62,036 nt of DNA from an uncultured Clostridia bacterium (GTDB lineage Bacteria; Bacillota; Clostridia; TANB77; CAG-508): assembly GCA_944391575.1 (NCBI GenBank), contig CALXUC010000005.1, positions 1-62,036 of the forward strand, read 5' to 3'. Positions within the stretch are counted from its first letter, which is position 1, and each line of letters starts with the position of its first letter. Under the pieces are notes generated by a model, which saw nothing but the letters and a program-made list of their open reading frames with translations, did not search any database and was not told the DNA's origin. Of this stretch, positions 1 through 8,498 are shown in pieces. Position numbers and translations under genes: made by a program.

Positions 1-3
1 CAT
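1..3 (-). CDS. start codon of a gene running off the window
   Basis: The first three bases read ATG on the minus strand. They are preceded on that strand by AAAAAGGAG, a good ribosome binding site about 8 bases upstream. A minus-strand gene therefore begins at the left edge and its body lies outside the window. Nothing can be said about the product. Confidence 0.6.
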
Positions 4-104
4 TTGTTATTCTCCTTTTTGTTTTAAAATTACTTCATATACTATATCACTTTTTTATGAAATTATCAAGTAGTTTAATAAAATTTATAAAACAAAAAGA
101 TTGC

Positions 105-259
105 TGTTCAGTAAGAGAAAATATAACTTTTGCAAAAACTTGATATATAGCTATTTTTAGTCAAAACATAGCTAGGGTATAACAATCCGGGTCTTTGATT
201 GCAAAATATTAATATATAAGTACTTCAATATTTTTATAGTAAAGGCTGTGAATTATAAC
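105..259. repeat. palindromic repeat element, chimeric copy
   Basis: This is a member of the roughly 140-bp palindromic family seen at 4130, 15784, 22023, 51987 and 52736. The left arm (139-160) has the common arm sequence CTTGATATATAGCTATTTTT. The central core with AACAATCCGGGTC is conserved. The right arm (203-224) instead has AATATTAATATATAAGTACT, the arm of the 52736 copy. The two arms therefore do not pair, unlike every other complete copy. The outer tips also differ: CAGTAAGAGAAAATATAAC on the left and GGCTGTGAATTATAAC on the right. It lies between the off-window gene and the histidine kinase gene. The rest of 1-543 holds only a hairpin near 264. Confidence 0.85.
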
Positions 260-263
260 AAAA

Positions 264-290
264 AAAGAAGAGCCTCTCTAACTCTTCTTT
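264..290. terminator. hairpin, probable terminator
   Basis: AAAGAAGAG and CTCTTCTTT are perfect inverted arms around a 9-base loop, with A-rich sequence on the left and T-rich on the right. It could end transcripts from either side. It lies about 250 bases beyond the end of the histidine kinase gene. Confidence 0.5.
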
Positions 291-543
291 ATCTATATAA
301 TAAGGGTAATTTTTCTGTACAAAATTTCTATGGGGTTAATTATAAAAACAACTTATAGGCAAGCACATCCTTTCTTTTTCTTTCACAATTTTATTAGTTT
401 TGAGGTTTTCCTCTTAACTTGTCTTTATTTTATAATAGATTTATGTCCTTTTTGTGAAGAAAATTTGTTACTTTAGTAAATTTGGAAAATTATATGAAGT
501 ATTAAAATATTATATTGTTAATTACCAAGCAATTATTATCTAC

Positions 544-2010
544 TTACAATTCTATATAAAATTCCACACCATTTTCTTTATTTTCCACGCCATATCTATT
601 ATCGTAATTATTCATAATTGCTTTTACAAATGCAAGTCCTATACCTGTGCCACCTTGTTCTCTGTTACGTGAAGAGTCTCTTTTATAGAATCTGTTCCAA
701 ATTCTATTTAAGTCTTCTAATGGAATATTTTTTCCAGTATTAAATACAGATATTCTCGTTTTATTATTTTCTTTATTTTCTTGTAAAGTTATCTTAATAT
801 ATTTCTCACCATTTACTTCTTCTACATTTTTAATAGCATTTGTTAAATAATTAGTTATAACTTGTTCAATATAAAATGCATCCGCATTTACTATATATTT
901 TTTAGAATCATCAAATTCTACTTTTACATTTGCTTCGTCTAATAATAATTTTGATTTTCTTATTACTTCATTTATTAATTCTACTATATTAAACTCGGCA
1001 TTATGAAATTCTCGTTTGCAGTATTCTAATTTCATTAATTCTAATAAATTTTTAACTAAATTATCCATTTTATTTGCTTCGTCTAATATAACTTCTGTAT
1101 AGAATCTTCTTGATTCTTCGTCTGAATTTATGTTTTCTTGTAAACCTTCTGCATATCCTTGTATTAATGCTATTGGTGTTTTTAATTCATGTGATACATC
1201 TGAAATGAATTGTTTTCTCATTTCATCTATTTTTGATTTTTGTTCTATGTCTTTTTCTAATTCTATATTTGTCGCTTGCAATTTCTTTATCGTCTTTTCT
1301 AATTGCATAGACATTAAATTCATGCTTTTCCCTAAATTATTTATTTCATCATCTTCGTCTTTTACTTTATATTTTGCACTAAAATCTAAATTAGCCATTT
1401 TTCTAGCTATTGTCTCTAATTCCTCTATAGGTTCCATAAATTTTTTAGAAACTATTAATATTATTAAACCTGATATTATAATTATCAAAACTCCTATTAT
1501 AGATAAAAAAGTATTTGAAATTCTTACACTTTCTTCTATCGGCGAAATAGCTAATCTTAATGATAATTCATAACCGTTATCTAAAGTTGTATTTAAGCTT
1601 AAATATCTTATCGATGTCTTTATATCTTGAACTTCTTGTATTTCTATATTTTTTTCTTTACTAGGGAAATATATAAATATGCCTTGACTATCTTCATACG
1701 CCTCTATATTGCTTAAAAAATCTTTATTGGATGAGTATATTAATTTATTGAATTGATCTTTTAAAACGATTTCTATACCGTTTCTAGCTGCGATTCTTTC
1801 TAATTCTAGCATTGAATTTTCAACATTATTCTGAAAATCTAATTGATTTATTTCTTCAAAAACATTTTTTAATCCTACTTGTTTTGAATATAAATAAAAT
1901 GGTTTGTATATAAAATTATTTACTAATATAAAAAAGAATATAATTATTACTATACTTAAACTTAATACCCAGAATAATTTACTTTGTAAAGACTTCTTTT
2001 TCTGTTTCAT
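544..2010 (-). CDS. two-component sensor histidine kinase
   Basis: This is a 488-residue membrane sensor kinase. Transmembrane segments lie near residues 13-32 and 167-187, enclosing an extracellular sensor region of about 130 residues. A HAMP-like linker follows (about 190-240). The HisKA dimerisation segment has the motif DVSHELKTP, with the phospho-accepting histidine at about residue 274. The ATPase domain shows an N box (NYLTNAIKN) and a glycine loop (GTGIGLAFV). The response-regulator gene lies 13 bases upstream on the same strand, so regulator and kinase form an operon. The stimulus cannot be read from the sequence. The family assignment is firm; no subfamily name is justified. Confidence 0.95.
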   Translation of the reverse strand: MKQKKKSLQSKLFWVLSLSIVIIIFFFILVNNFIYKPFYLYSKQVGLKNVFEEINQLDFQNNVENSMLELERIAARNGIEIVLKDQFNKLIYSSNKDFLSNIEAYEDSQGIFIYFPSKEKNIEIQEVQDIKTSIRYLSLNTTLDNGYELSLRLAISPIEESVRISNTFLSIIGVLIIIISGLIILIVSKKFMEPIEELETIARKMANLDFSAKYKVKDEDDEINNLGKSMNLMSMQLEKTIKKLQATNIELEKDIEQKSKIDEMRKQFISDVSHELKTPIALIQGYAEGLQENINSDEESRRFYTEVILDEANKMDNLVKNLLELMKLEYCKREFHNAEFNIVELINEVIRKSKLLLDEANVKVEFDDSKKYIVNADAFYIEQVITNYLTNAIKNVEEVNGEKYIKITLQENKENNKTRISVFNTGKNIPLEDLNRIWNRFYKRDSSRNREQGGTGIGLAFVKAIMNNYDNRYGVENKENGVEFYIEL

Positions 2011-2023
2011 ACTCTACTCCATA

Positions 2024-2713
2024 CTATTTATTCTTTTTAATTTCAAATTTATATCCGACACCTCTTATTGTTTGGATATATTTTCCTTTTTTACCTAACT
2101 TATGTCTTACTTTTTTAATATGACTATCTATAGTTCTTGAGTCACCATAAAAGTCATAATTCCATACTGTGTTCAAGATTTTTTCTCTTGATAATGCAAT
2201 ATTTTCATTTTCTAATAAATATTTTAAAAGTTCATACTCTCTTAAAGATAATTCTATCTCTTTGCCATCTACTTTTACAGTTCTTCCCTCAGTATCAATA
2301 GTAATTCCGCCATAATCTTTTACCTCTTTTTCGTTTACACCGGCTCTTTTTAAAAGTGCTTCTACCCTAGCAACTAATATTTTGGGACTAAAAGGTTTTG
2401 AAATATATTCGTCAACTCCTAATTCAAAACCGAATAATTCATCTTGTTCTTCACCTCTTGCTGTTAACATTACAATAGGCACTTTTGATTCTTGTCTTAT
2501 TTGTCTTAAAACAGACCAACCATCTAATTTAGGCATCATTACATCTAATAATATTAATTTAATTTTTTCTTTTTCCACAGCAAAAACTTCTAATGCTTTT
2601 TCGCCATCTTCAGCCTCTAAAACATTAAAATTCTTTTGTATTAAGAAATCTTTTATTAATTTTCTCATTCTTGATTCATCATCAACAACTAATATTGTAG
2701 GACCTTGATTCAT
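2024..2713 (-). CDS. OmpR-family response regulator
   Basis: This is a 229-residue DNA-binding response regulator. The N-terminal receiver has the acidic pair at residues 11-12, the phospho-acceptor Asp57 in LLDVMMPKLDG, and the conserved lysine in ISKPFSP. The C-terminal winged-helix domain includes LSLREYELLKYLL and ends with the typical RGVGYKFE. It is the first gene of the operon with the kinase at 544-2010, which presumably phosphorylates it. The start is preceded by a weak AAAGG-type site. Targets are unknown. Confidence 0.96.
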   Translation of the reverse strand: MNQGPTILVVDDESRMRKLIKDFLIQKNFNVLEAEDGEKALEVFAVEKEKIKLILLDVMMPKLDGWSVLRQIRQESKVPIVMLTARGEEQDELFGFELGVDEYISKPFSPKILVARVEALLKRAGVNEKEVKDYGGITIDTEGRTVKVDGKEIELSLREYELLKYLLENENIALSREKILNTVWNYDFYGDSRTIDSHIKKVRHKLGKKGKYIQTIRGVGYKFEIKKNK

Positions 2714-2838
2714 ATATTACTACCTTTCTTTATAACAACTTAATATTAATCTTTTAATTAATTACACACTGAATTACTTTTAAAATTTTTTACAAATCAC
2801 ATATTTTTAAAATATAAAACTTTATTTAATAATCACAA

Positions 2839-3567
2839 TTAGCTTAATCTTACTATTGCATTTACTTTATCATTTGTTTTTATAACTATAGTATATTGTT
2901 CTTTTCCATCTACAATTTCTCTTTCATACCCTACATTTAATTCTTCGCCTAAAAAAGCACTATGCTTGTACAAAATATCGATATTTCTAAAATTATAATT
3001 GTCATAAACTTCTTTTGGAATAGCTTCATAAGCAATTTCTAAATAAGCTACATTATTTACATGTCCATTTACATCTATATCGTGTCTTTGTACAGTATAA
3101 TTATATGTATATTCTATATCCTTTGGTTCTTTTAATCTTGGAAAATCATCTTCGAATAACATTTTATTATACTCTGGATATTTAGCAATTATGTCCTTTA
3201 CATCTCTTACTATTTTTTTAGTAATATTGTCTACTAAAACCCATTTTGTTGAAGCGATTGTTGCCAATTCATTTTTTTCATTATATAATTCAAAATTTCT
3301 TATACAATAAAGTCCATTATTTTTTGCTGGCCAAGTTTTTATTTTAAACTTTTCATTCCAAGCTACTTCTTTAAGCTTTTTTACACGCCAATTTAATAAT
3401 ATCCACACTCCTTTAGGCGTTACCATACTTCCAAAAATTTGCTTAGTTTGAACTCCACCCGGTTCTTCTAAATATTTTAATAATGCTATATTAGATAATT
3501 TTCTTTCATTATCCATATCATCAAATCTTACTACATATTCACATTCTAATACTTCGTCATTTTGCAT
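2839..3567 (-). CDS. acyl-ACP thioesterase
   Basis: This 242-residue protein has the double hotdog layout of FatA/FatB-type acyl-ACP thioesterases, which release fatty acids from acyl carrier protein. Two hotdog repeats are visible. The first runs from about residue 5, with YVVRFDDMD. The second runs from about residue 145, with YTVQRHDIDVNGHVNNVAYLE, where the N-x-H-x-N segment carries the usual catalytic residues. The length suits bacterial members. It sits alone between the two-component operon and thioredoxin. Confidence 0.9.
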   Translation of the reverse strand: MQNDEVLECEYVVRFDDMDNERKLSNIALLKYLEEPGGVQTKQIFGSMVTPKGVWILLNWRVKKLKEVAWNEKFKIKTWPAKNNGLYCIRNFELYNEKNELATIASTKWVLVDNITKKIVRDVKDIIAKYPEYNKMLFEDDFPRLKEPKDIEYTYNYTVQRHDIDVNGHVNNVAYLEIAYEAIPKEVYDNYNFRNIDILYKHSAFLGEELNVGYEREIVDGKEQYTIVIKTNDKVNAIVRLS

Positions 3568-3668
3568 TTTCTACAGTCCTTATAAAAAGATTTAGGTTTT
3601 CTAGAAATATATTCTAATGGATAACCTATAAACCATTCGTAACAAAATACTCTGTTACTTTTTCAAAT

Positions 3669-3977
3669 TTATTTAATTAAATCGAGGATCTTCTGTTTTG
3701 ATACAAGACCTAATGATGTATTTACTAGATTTCCATTTTTAAATACTAATAATGTTGGTATACTCATTATTTCATACTTATTTGCTAATTCTCTTGCTTC
3801 ATCTATATTTACTTTACATACTTTTACATTACTTACTTCTTCTGCAACCTCATCTACTATTGGTGATAACATTTTACATGGTCCACACCAATTTGCAAAA
3901 AAATCAACTAATACCGTCTTGTCTGATTGCAATACTTCCTTTTCAAAATTACTATTATCAACTTTTAAAACTGCCAT
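3669..3977 (-). CDS. trxA: thioredoxin
   Basis: This 102-residue protein has the thioredoxin fold and the active site WCGPC at residues 30-34. The cis-proline motif SIPTLLVFKNG is also present. It reduces protein disulfides in the cytoplasm, with electrons from thioredoxin reductase (not encoded here). The start follows a strong AAGGAGG at ideal spacing. It appears to be a single-gene unit. Confidence 0.96.
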   Translation of the reverse strand: MAVLKVDNSNFEKEVLQSDKTVLVDFFANWCGPCKMLSPIVDEVAEEVSNVKVCKVNIDEARELANKYEIMSIPTLLVFKNGNLVNTSLGLVSKQKILDLIK

Positions 3978-4129
3978 CTTTATAGCCTCCTTTTATTTTA
4001 TTTTGATATTATAACACATTTTACTAATTTAATATATGCTTTTTATGTGAATTTTATGTGAAAAATGTATAATTCAATAAAAATTTTATAAAATCCTGCT
4101 GAATTGTAACTGTTGTTACCTATATAATG

Positions 4130-4270
4130 TAACAACTTAGCAGATATTTAAATAAAAGCTTGATATATAGCTATTTGCAAGTCAAGACCCGGATTGTTAC
4201 ACCCTAGCTATGTTTTGACTAAAAATAGCTATATATCAAGCCTTTAGCAAGTATATCCTGAATTGTAACC
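4130..4270. repeat. palindromic repeat element, complete copy
   Basis: Tips are GTAACAACTTAGC on the left and GAATTGTAAC on the right. The inner arms, GCTTGATATATAGCTATTT and its complement, pair almost perfectly, followed by AGTCAA/TTGACT nearer the core. The core carries GACCCGGATTGTTACACCC. It lies upstream of the rpsF promoter. The rest of 3978-4422 is A+T-rich, with the promoter and the rpsF leader. Confidence 0.9.
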
Positions 4271-4308
4271 TGAAAAAATATATAATTACATTTTTCCAAA
4301 AAAATGCT

Positions 4309-4337
4309 TTACATTTTACATAAAGTATGGTAAAATA
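4309..4337 (+). promoter_or_regulatory. promoter of rpsF-ssb-rpsR
   Basis: TTTACA, a 17-base spacer and TAAAAT form a good vegetative promoter about 85 bases before rpsF. The leader contains two small hairpins: ATAGT/ACTAT around 4353-4370, and CTCATAC with GTATGGG near 4378-4396. The second lies where the S6:S18-binding leader is found in other bacteria, but I do not see the CCG bulge of that motif. Confidence 0.7.
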
Positions 4338-4422
4338 TTAGCGTTAGAAAAAATAGTAAAAATAACTATTTTCCTTACTCATACAAAAGTATGGGTTAGA
4401 GATCCAAAAGGAGGTGGAATGT

Positions 4423-4710
4423 ATGAAGAATTATGAAAGTACAATTATTATACATCCAAGTTTAGATGAAAAAGAGGTTAAAGATTTAATTAAAAAATTT
4501 GAAGATTTAATTAATAGTCTTGGAAAATTAGAAGATGTATCAGTAATAGGTAAAAGAAGATTAGCTTACGAAATAAATAAGCAAAAAGAAGGAATTTATG
4601 TATTATATACATTTGATGCTGAACCTAATTCAATAGCTGAACTTGAAAGAAATTATAGAATAACAGATAATATTATGAAGTTCATAACTGTAAAAAAGAG
4701 TGAAGATTAA
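4423..4710 (+). CDS. rpsF: 30S ribosomal protein S6
   Basis: This 95-residue S6 homologue begins MKNYESTIIIHPSLDE. It binds S18 on the small-subunit platform. The ATG at 4423 is chosen because AGGAGG ends 8 bases upstream; a GTG at 4414 lies inside that site. It is the first gene of the conserved rpsF-ssb-rpsR operon. Confidence 0.96.
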   Translation: MKNYESTIIIHPSLDEKEVKDLIKKFEDLINSLGKLEDVSVIGKRRLAYEINKQKEGIYVLYTFDAEPNSIAELERNYRITDNIMKFITVKKSED

Positions 4711-4741
4711 TATTTATGTTCAGGAAGGTTAGGTGTAAAAT

Positions 4742-5176
4742 ATGAACAAAGTAATTTTAATGGGAAGACTAACGAGAGACCCAGAAGTACGTTATACACA
4801 AACATCAAATGCAATGGTAACATCATTTACATTAGCTGTAAATAGAAGATTTGTTGCACAAGGTCAAGAAAGACAAGCAGATTTCTTGCCTATCGTTGTT
4901 TGGGGTAAAACAGCAGAGTTCTGTAGTAAATACTTTAAAAAGGGTCAACAAGTTGGTATTATAGGTCGTATACAAACTCGTACATACGACGACGCTCAAG
5001 GTCAAAGGAGATATGTAACAGAAGTAATTGCTGAAGAAGCATATTTTGCCGATAGTAAAAGAGAAGATGGAAATGGAATGGGTATGAATTTTGAAGACAC
5101 ATTTGGGACATCAGCAATGCCTGAAAATCCAAGTGTTGATTTTACAAGTTCAGCTGATGATGATTTACCATTCTAA
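4742..5176 (+). CDS. ssb: single-stranded DNA-binding protein
   Basis: This is a 144-residue SSB. The N-terminal OB fold (about residues 1-105) starts MNKVILMGRLTRDPEVRYT. A short flexible linker is followed by an acidic tip ending DDDLPF, the docking site for partner proteins. It protects single-stranded DNA during replication and repair. It lies between rpsF and rpsR as usual in Firmicutes. Confidence 0.97.
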   Translation: MNKVILMGRLTRDPEVRYTQTSNAMVTSFTLAVNRRFVAQGQERQADFLPIVVWGKTAEFCSKYFKKGQQVGIIGRIQTRTYDDAQGQRRYVTEVIAEEAYFADSKREDGNGMGMNFEDTFGTSAMPENPSVDFTSSADDDLPF

Positions 5177-5211
5177 CTTTTTAAATATCATATGAATGGG
5201 GGGATATTAAA

Positions 5212-5499
5212 ATGGCAGATAAAAAGAATAATTACAAAAAAAATAGAAACAATGGAAATTCTGACGAAGATTTTAATCCACGTTTCAGAAAGCAAAGAAA
5301 AAAAGTATGTGCATTATGTGCAGATAAAAACTTTGTTTTAGATTATAAAAATGCTGATCAATTAAGAAAATTTATAAATGATAAAGGTAAAATATTGCCT
5401 AGAAGAGCAACAGGTGCTTGCGCAAAACATCAAAGAGATATAACATTAGCTGTTAAAAGAGCAAGACATATTGCAATATTACCATATGCTCAAGATTAG
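5212..5499 (+). CDS. rpsR: 30S ribosomal protein S18
   Basis: This 95-residue S18 has a basic N-terminal extension followed by the conserved core ([23 protein letters not shown]). The cysteines in the CALC segment resemble the zinc-binding type. It is the last gene of the operon and is followed directly by a strong terminator. The start has GGGGG upstream. Confidence 0.96.
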   Translation: MADKKNNYKKNRNNGNSDEDFNPRFRKQRKKVCALCADKNFVLDYKNADQLRKFINDKGKILPRRATGACAKHQRDITLAVKRARHIAILPYAQD

Positions 5500-5513
5500 T
5501 TTATAATTATTAT

Positions 5514-5552
5514 AAAACCTCTTTATTTCAAAAAGAAATAAAGAGGTTTTTA
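5514..5552 (+). terminator. intrinsic terminator after rpsR
   Basis: AAAACCTCTTTATTTC and GAAATAAAGAGGTTTT form a perfect 16-bp stem with a 5-base loop, followed by T residues. It ends the rpsF-ssb-rpsR operon and could also serve the converging ldcA gene. Confidence 0.9.
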
Positions 5553-5637
5553 TAGTATTAAAATAAATTGTTTCTACAAATTTGTTTTCATAGGTAATTA
5601 CTAATTTTCTGTTAGTAGTTCAGGATATAGTAATAGG

Positions 5638-6660
5638 CTATTTATAATAATGTTTCACATATCCTTTTCCATTTTTAGATTCTATCTCTAAAAATCCACC
5701 ATTTACCATTGCTATTTGAGGCGGTTTATGGCCGAAATCCATATCATATATTACAGGTATATTTAAGTTTAATAATGCATCTTTTAATGAATCTTTAAAA
5801 GTAACCCCATATTCTTCTCTACAAGTTGCTGTTCTTCCAAATACTATCCCGTTACAATCTTCAAAATATCCTGCATTTTTCAATTTCCACAAATGCCAAA
5901 ATACTTGTGGACTTGTAAAATCGAATACTTCTAAGAACCAAATAATTCCGCCCTTTTTATATTTTTCTCTAAATTCTTTTACTTTATCGTATTTAGTTCC
6001 TACAAAATTTGTTACAATATCTAAACATCCACCTATAGCTCTGCCTGATATTTTTATTTCTTCTTCACCTTTCAAGTTTTTCCATTCAACTTCTGCTGAT
6101 AATTGGTACGGTTTAGAATAATCTTCTAACCCATACTCTAAATATCCATTTTGATATTTTTCAAAACTATATTGTACTAAAGTTTTTCCCATCATAACTT
6201 CTAATGCTTTATCTAAAGAAATATGTATAGGTCTCATACCATAACTTACTACATTATCTGCATATATTGTAGGTATTTCTAAACAAGTTGGCATAAGGTA
6301 ACCTATAGTTGTAACATCTGAAAATCCTTGTATCCATTTTGGTTTATACTTTTTTATTTCTTCAAAATCTAAATAATCTAACATTTCTATTGCGTAATCT
6401 CCACCTGCTGCCATCATTATAGCTTTTACATCTTCGTTTTTCCATAAGTCAATAAATTCTTTTGCGCGTTCACTGCCTGAAGAACTCCTACCATTTTGCC
6501 ATTTTCTAACATTAGGTGTTTCTATTACTTTGAAGCCTTTTTCTTCTAAATACTTTATAGCATTATCTAATCTCTTTTGTTTATGCTCTTCATAAATGCC
6601 TTTAGATATTGCTGTTATTCCTATGGTATCTCCTACTTTTAAAAATTCTGGATAATTCAT
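5638..6660 (-). CDS. LD-carboxypeptidase, peptidase family S66
   Basis: This 340-residue protein resembles LdcA/MccF enzymes, which hydrolyse the bond between an L- and a D-amino acid in muropeptides or peptide antibiotics. The N-terminal part begins with GDTIGITAISKG. The nucleophile serine is expected in QGFSDVTTIGY. Later motifs include GGCLDIVTNFVGT and the C-terminal DFGHKPPQIAMVNG, which holds the catalytic histidine. The MccF-type role in antibiotic resistance cannot be excluded. It has its own RBS (AAGGAGG). Downstream of the nucleoside cluster it may be cotranscribed with it. Confidence 0.88.
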   Translation of the reverse strand: MNYPEFLKVGDTIGITAISKGIYEEHKQKRLDNAIKYLEEKGFKVIETPNVRKWQNGRSSSGSERAKEFIDLWKNEDVKAIMMAAGGDYAIEMLDYLDFEEIKKYKPKWIQGFSDVTTIGYLMPTCLEIPTIYADNVVSYGMRPIHISLDKALEVMMGKTLVQYSFEKYQNGYLEYGLEDYSKPYQLSAEVEWKNLKGEEEIKISGRAIGGCLDIVTNFVGTKYDKVKEFREKYKKGGIIWFLEVFDFTSPQVFWHLWKLKNAGYFEDCNGIVFGRTATCREEYGVTFKDSLKDALLNLNIPVIYDMDFGHKPPQIAMVNGGFLEIESKNGKGYVKHYYK

Positions 6661-6743
6661 AAAACCTCCTTATATATTATAAATTAAATCTTAAAATATA
6701 AATTTTTTTGAGTAAACTGTCAAATAAAATATTCATTACTATA

Positions 6744-8051
6744 TTATTTTAAAACTTTTAATACTTTAGATTTATTTAAATTATCTAATTTTTCTTTTTG
6801 AATTTCTATAGCTTCTTTAAAATTTTCTTTTAGTTCTTCCATATCGCTAAATTTAGATGAATATAGCGTTGCTAGTATTTCTCCTTTTTCTACGTAATCG
6901 CCTGTCTTTTTATTTAAAATTATACCTGCAGTATAATCTATTTCATCTTCTTTTTTCTCTCTACCTACGCCTAACTTTCCGCTTACTATACCAATCGTTT
7001 CCGTATCCATTTTAGAGATATATCCTGCATAATCTGCATATACATAATCTTCATATTTAGCTTTTGGAAATAATTCTGGGTTAGATATATAGTCTTCATT
7101 TCCACCTTGTAATCTGACCATTTCCTTAAATCTTTCTAATGCTTTTCCACTATCTATGCACTTAATCACTTCTTCTCTTATTTCATCTAGATTTTTTTCC
7201 GTACACATCATAAGCATATATGAAGCTATTTCTATTGAAACTTCTCTTAAGTCTTCCGGACCTTTACCATTTAAAATTTCTATTGCTTCTTTTACTTCTA
7301 AAGAATTTCCTATATTCTTTCCTAAAGGCTCTTCCATATTTGTAATTAAAGCAACTACTTTACGTCCAGCACCTTTTCCTATTTGAATCATTTTTTCTGC
7401 TAATTCTGTTGCTTCTTTTATATCTTTCATAAAAGCTCCACTTCCAACTTTTACATCTAAAAGAATACAATCTGAACCTGCAGCTATTTTTTTACTCATA
7501 ACACTTGAAGCTATTAATGGAATACTGTCTACTGTTGCTGTAACATCTCTTAATGCATATATTTTCTTATCTGCTGGCGTTAAGTTACCTGTTTGGCTAA
7601 TAAGCGCTACACCTATTTTTTTAACTTGATTAAAAAATTCTCTTTCAGATAAATTAGTTCTAAAACCTTCTATAGATTCTAATTTATCTACGGTACCACC
7701 AGTATGCCCTAGCCCTTTTCCACTCATTTTAGCTACGTGACCACCTAAAGCAGCAACAATAGGTGCTATTATTAAAGTAGTTTTATCGCCAACTCCTCCT
7801 GTACTATGTTTATCTACAGTTACTGCATTTATTTTAGATAAATCCATTACATCTCCTGAGTCTATTATAGCTATTGTTAAATTTAAAAGTTCTTTATAAT
7901 TCATTCCATTAAAACATATAGCCATTAACAATGCAGACATTTGATAATCTGGTATAGTTCCATTTACATATCCTTGTATTACAAATTCTATTTCTTTTTT
8001 TGAAAGTGGTATATTTTTCTTTTTACTTCTAATAATATCTAACATATCCAT
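6744..8051 (-). CDS. pdp: pyrimidine-nucleoside phosphorylase
   Basis: This enzyme cleaves uridine and thymidine with phosphate to base plus (deoxy)ribose-1-phosphate. It contains the family signature SGRGLGHTGGT-like GKGLGHTGGTVDKLESI and the phosphate/Lys region DKHSTGGVGDK. Length is 435 residues from the ATG at 8051, chosen because AAGGAG lies 9 bases upstream; an earlier in-frame start would sit inside the cdd end. It belongs to the salvage cluster deoD-deoB-cdd-pdp. Confidence 0.95.
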   Translation of the reverse strand: MDMLDIIRSKKKNIPLSKKEIEFVIQGYVNGTIPDYQMSALLMAICFNGMNYKELLNLTIAIIDSGDVMDLSKINAVTVDKHSTGGVGDKTTLIIAPIVAALGGHVAKMSGKGLGHTGGTVDKLESIEGFRTNLSEREFFNQVKKIGVALISQTGNLTPADKKIYALRDVTATVDSIPLIASSVMSKKIAAGSDCILLDVKVGSGAFMKDIKEATELAEKMIQIGKGAGRKVVALITNMEEPLGKNIGNSLEVKEAIEILNGKGPEDLREVSIEIASYMLMMCTEKNLDEIREEVIKCIDSGKALERFKEMVRLQGGNEDYISNPELFPKAKYEDYVYADYAGYISKMDTETIGIVSGKLGVGREKKEDEIDYTAGIILNKKTGDYVEKGEILATLYSSKFSDMEELKENFKEAIEIQKEKLDNLNKSKVLKVLK

Positions 8052-8064
8052 ATTTTTGTTCTCC

Positions 8065-8475
8065 TTATAATACAAAACTTTCTGGTAATAATTCTTTTAA
8101 AGTATATTCTTTTAATTCTATTTTATTCTTTTCTTTTATTCGCCCTAAAATAATCTTAAAGTTTGGTTCGCAAAATTCGCTTAAAACTTGTCTGCAAGCT
8201 CCACAAGGTGTACAATATTCATCAAATTCTTCTGTTGCAGATCCCATTATTGCGATTGCTTTAAATTCCTTTTTTCCTTCACTTACTGCTTTAAAAATTG
8301 CTGTTCTTTCTGCACAGTTTGTTAATGAATATGAAGCGTTTTCTATGTTACAGCCTAAATATATTTCATTATCACTTGTTAAAAGTGCTGCACCTACTTT
8401 GAATTTTGAATAAGGACTATATGAATTTTTAGCTGCTTCTATAGCTTTTAAAATTAATTCTTCATTATTTATCAT
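8065..8475 (-). CDS. cdd: cytidine deaminase
   Basis: This 136-residue homotetrameric-type cytidine deaminase converts (deoxy)cytidine to (deoxy)uridine. Zinc ligands are visible: Cys in NCAERTA, with Glu as proton shuttle, and PCGACRQ with two cysteines. Its stop lies inside the RBS region of pdp, so the two are translationally linked. The product uridine is the substrate of the downstream phosphorylase. Confidence 0.96.
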   Translation of the reverse strand: MINNEELILKAIEAAKNSYSPYSKFKVGAALLTSDNEIYLGCNIENASYSLTNCAERTAIFKAVSEGKKEFKAIAIMGSATEEFDEYCTPCGACRQVLSEFCEPNFKIILGRIKEKNKIELKEYTLKELLPESFVL

Positions 8476-8498
8476 AATATTATTCTCCTAATTATATT

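Noticed and set aside
4340-4410. S6:S18 autoregulatory leader RNA before rpsF
   Set aside because: Hairpins are present but the diagnostic CCG-containing bulge is not visible.
5605-5635. Another solo end of the palindromic repeat (GTTAGTAGTTCAGGATATAG)
   Set aside because: Similarity to the tip is partial and no core is present.
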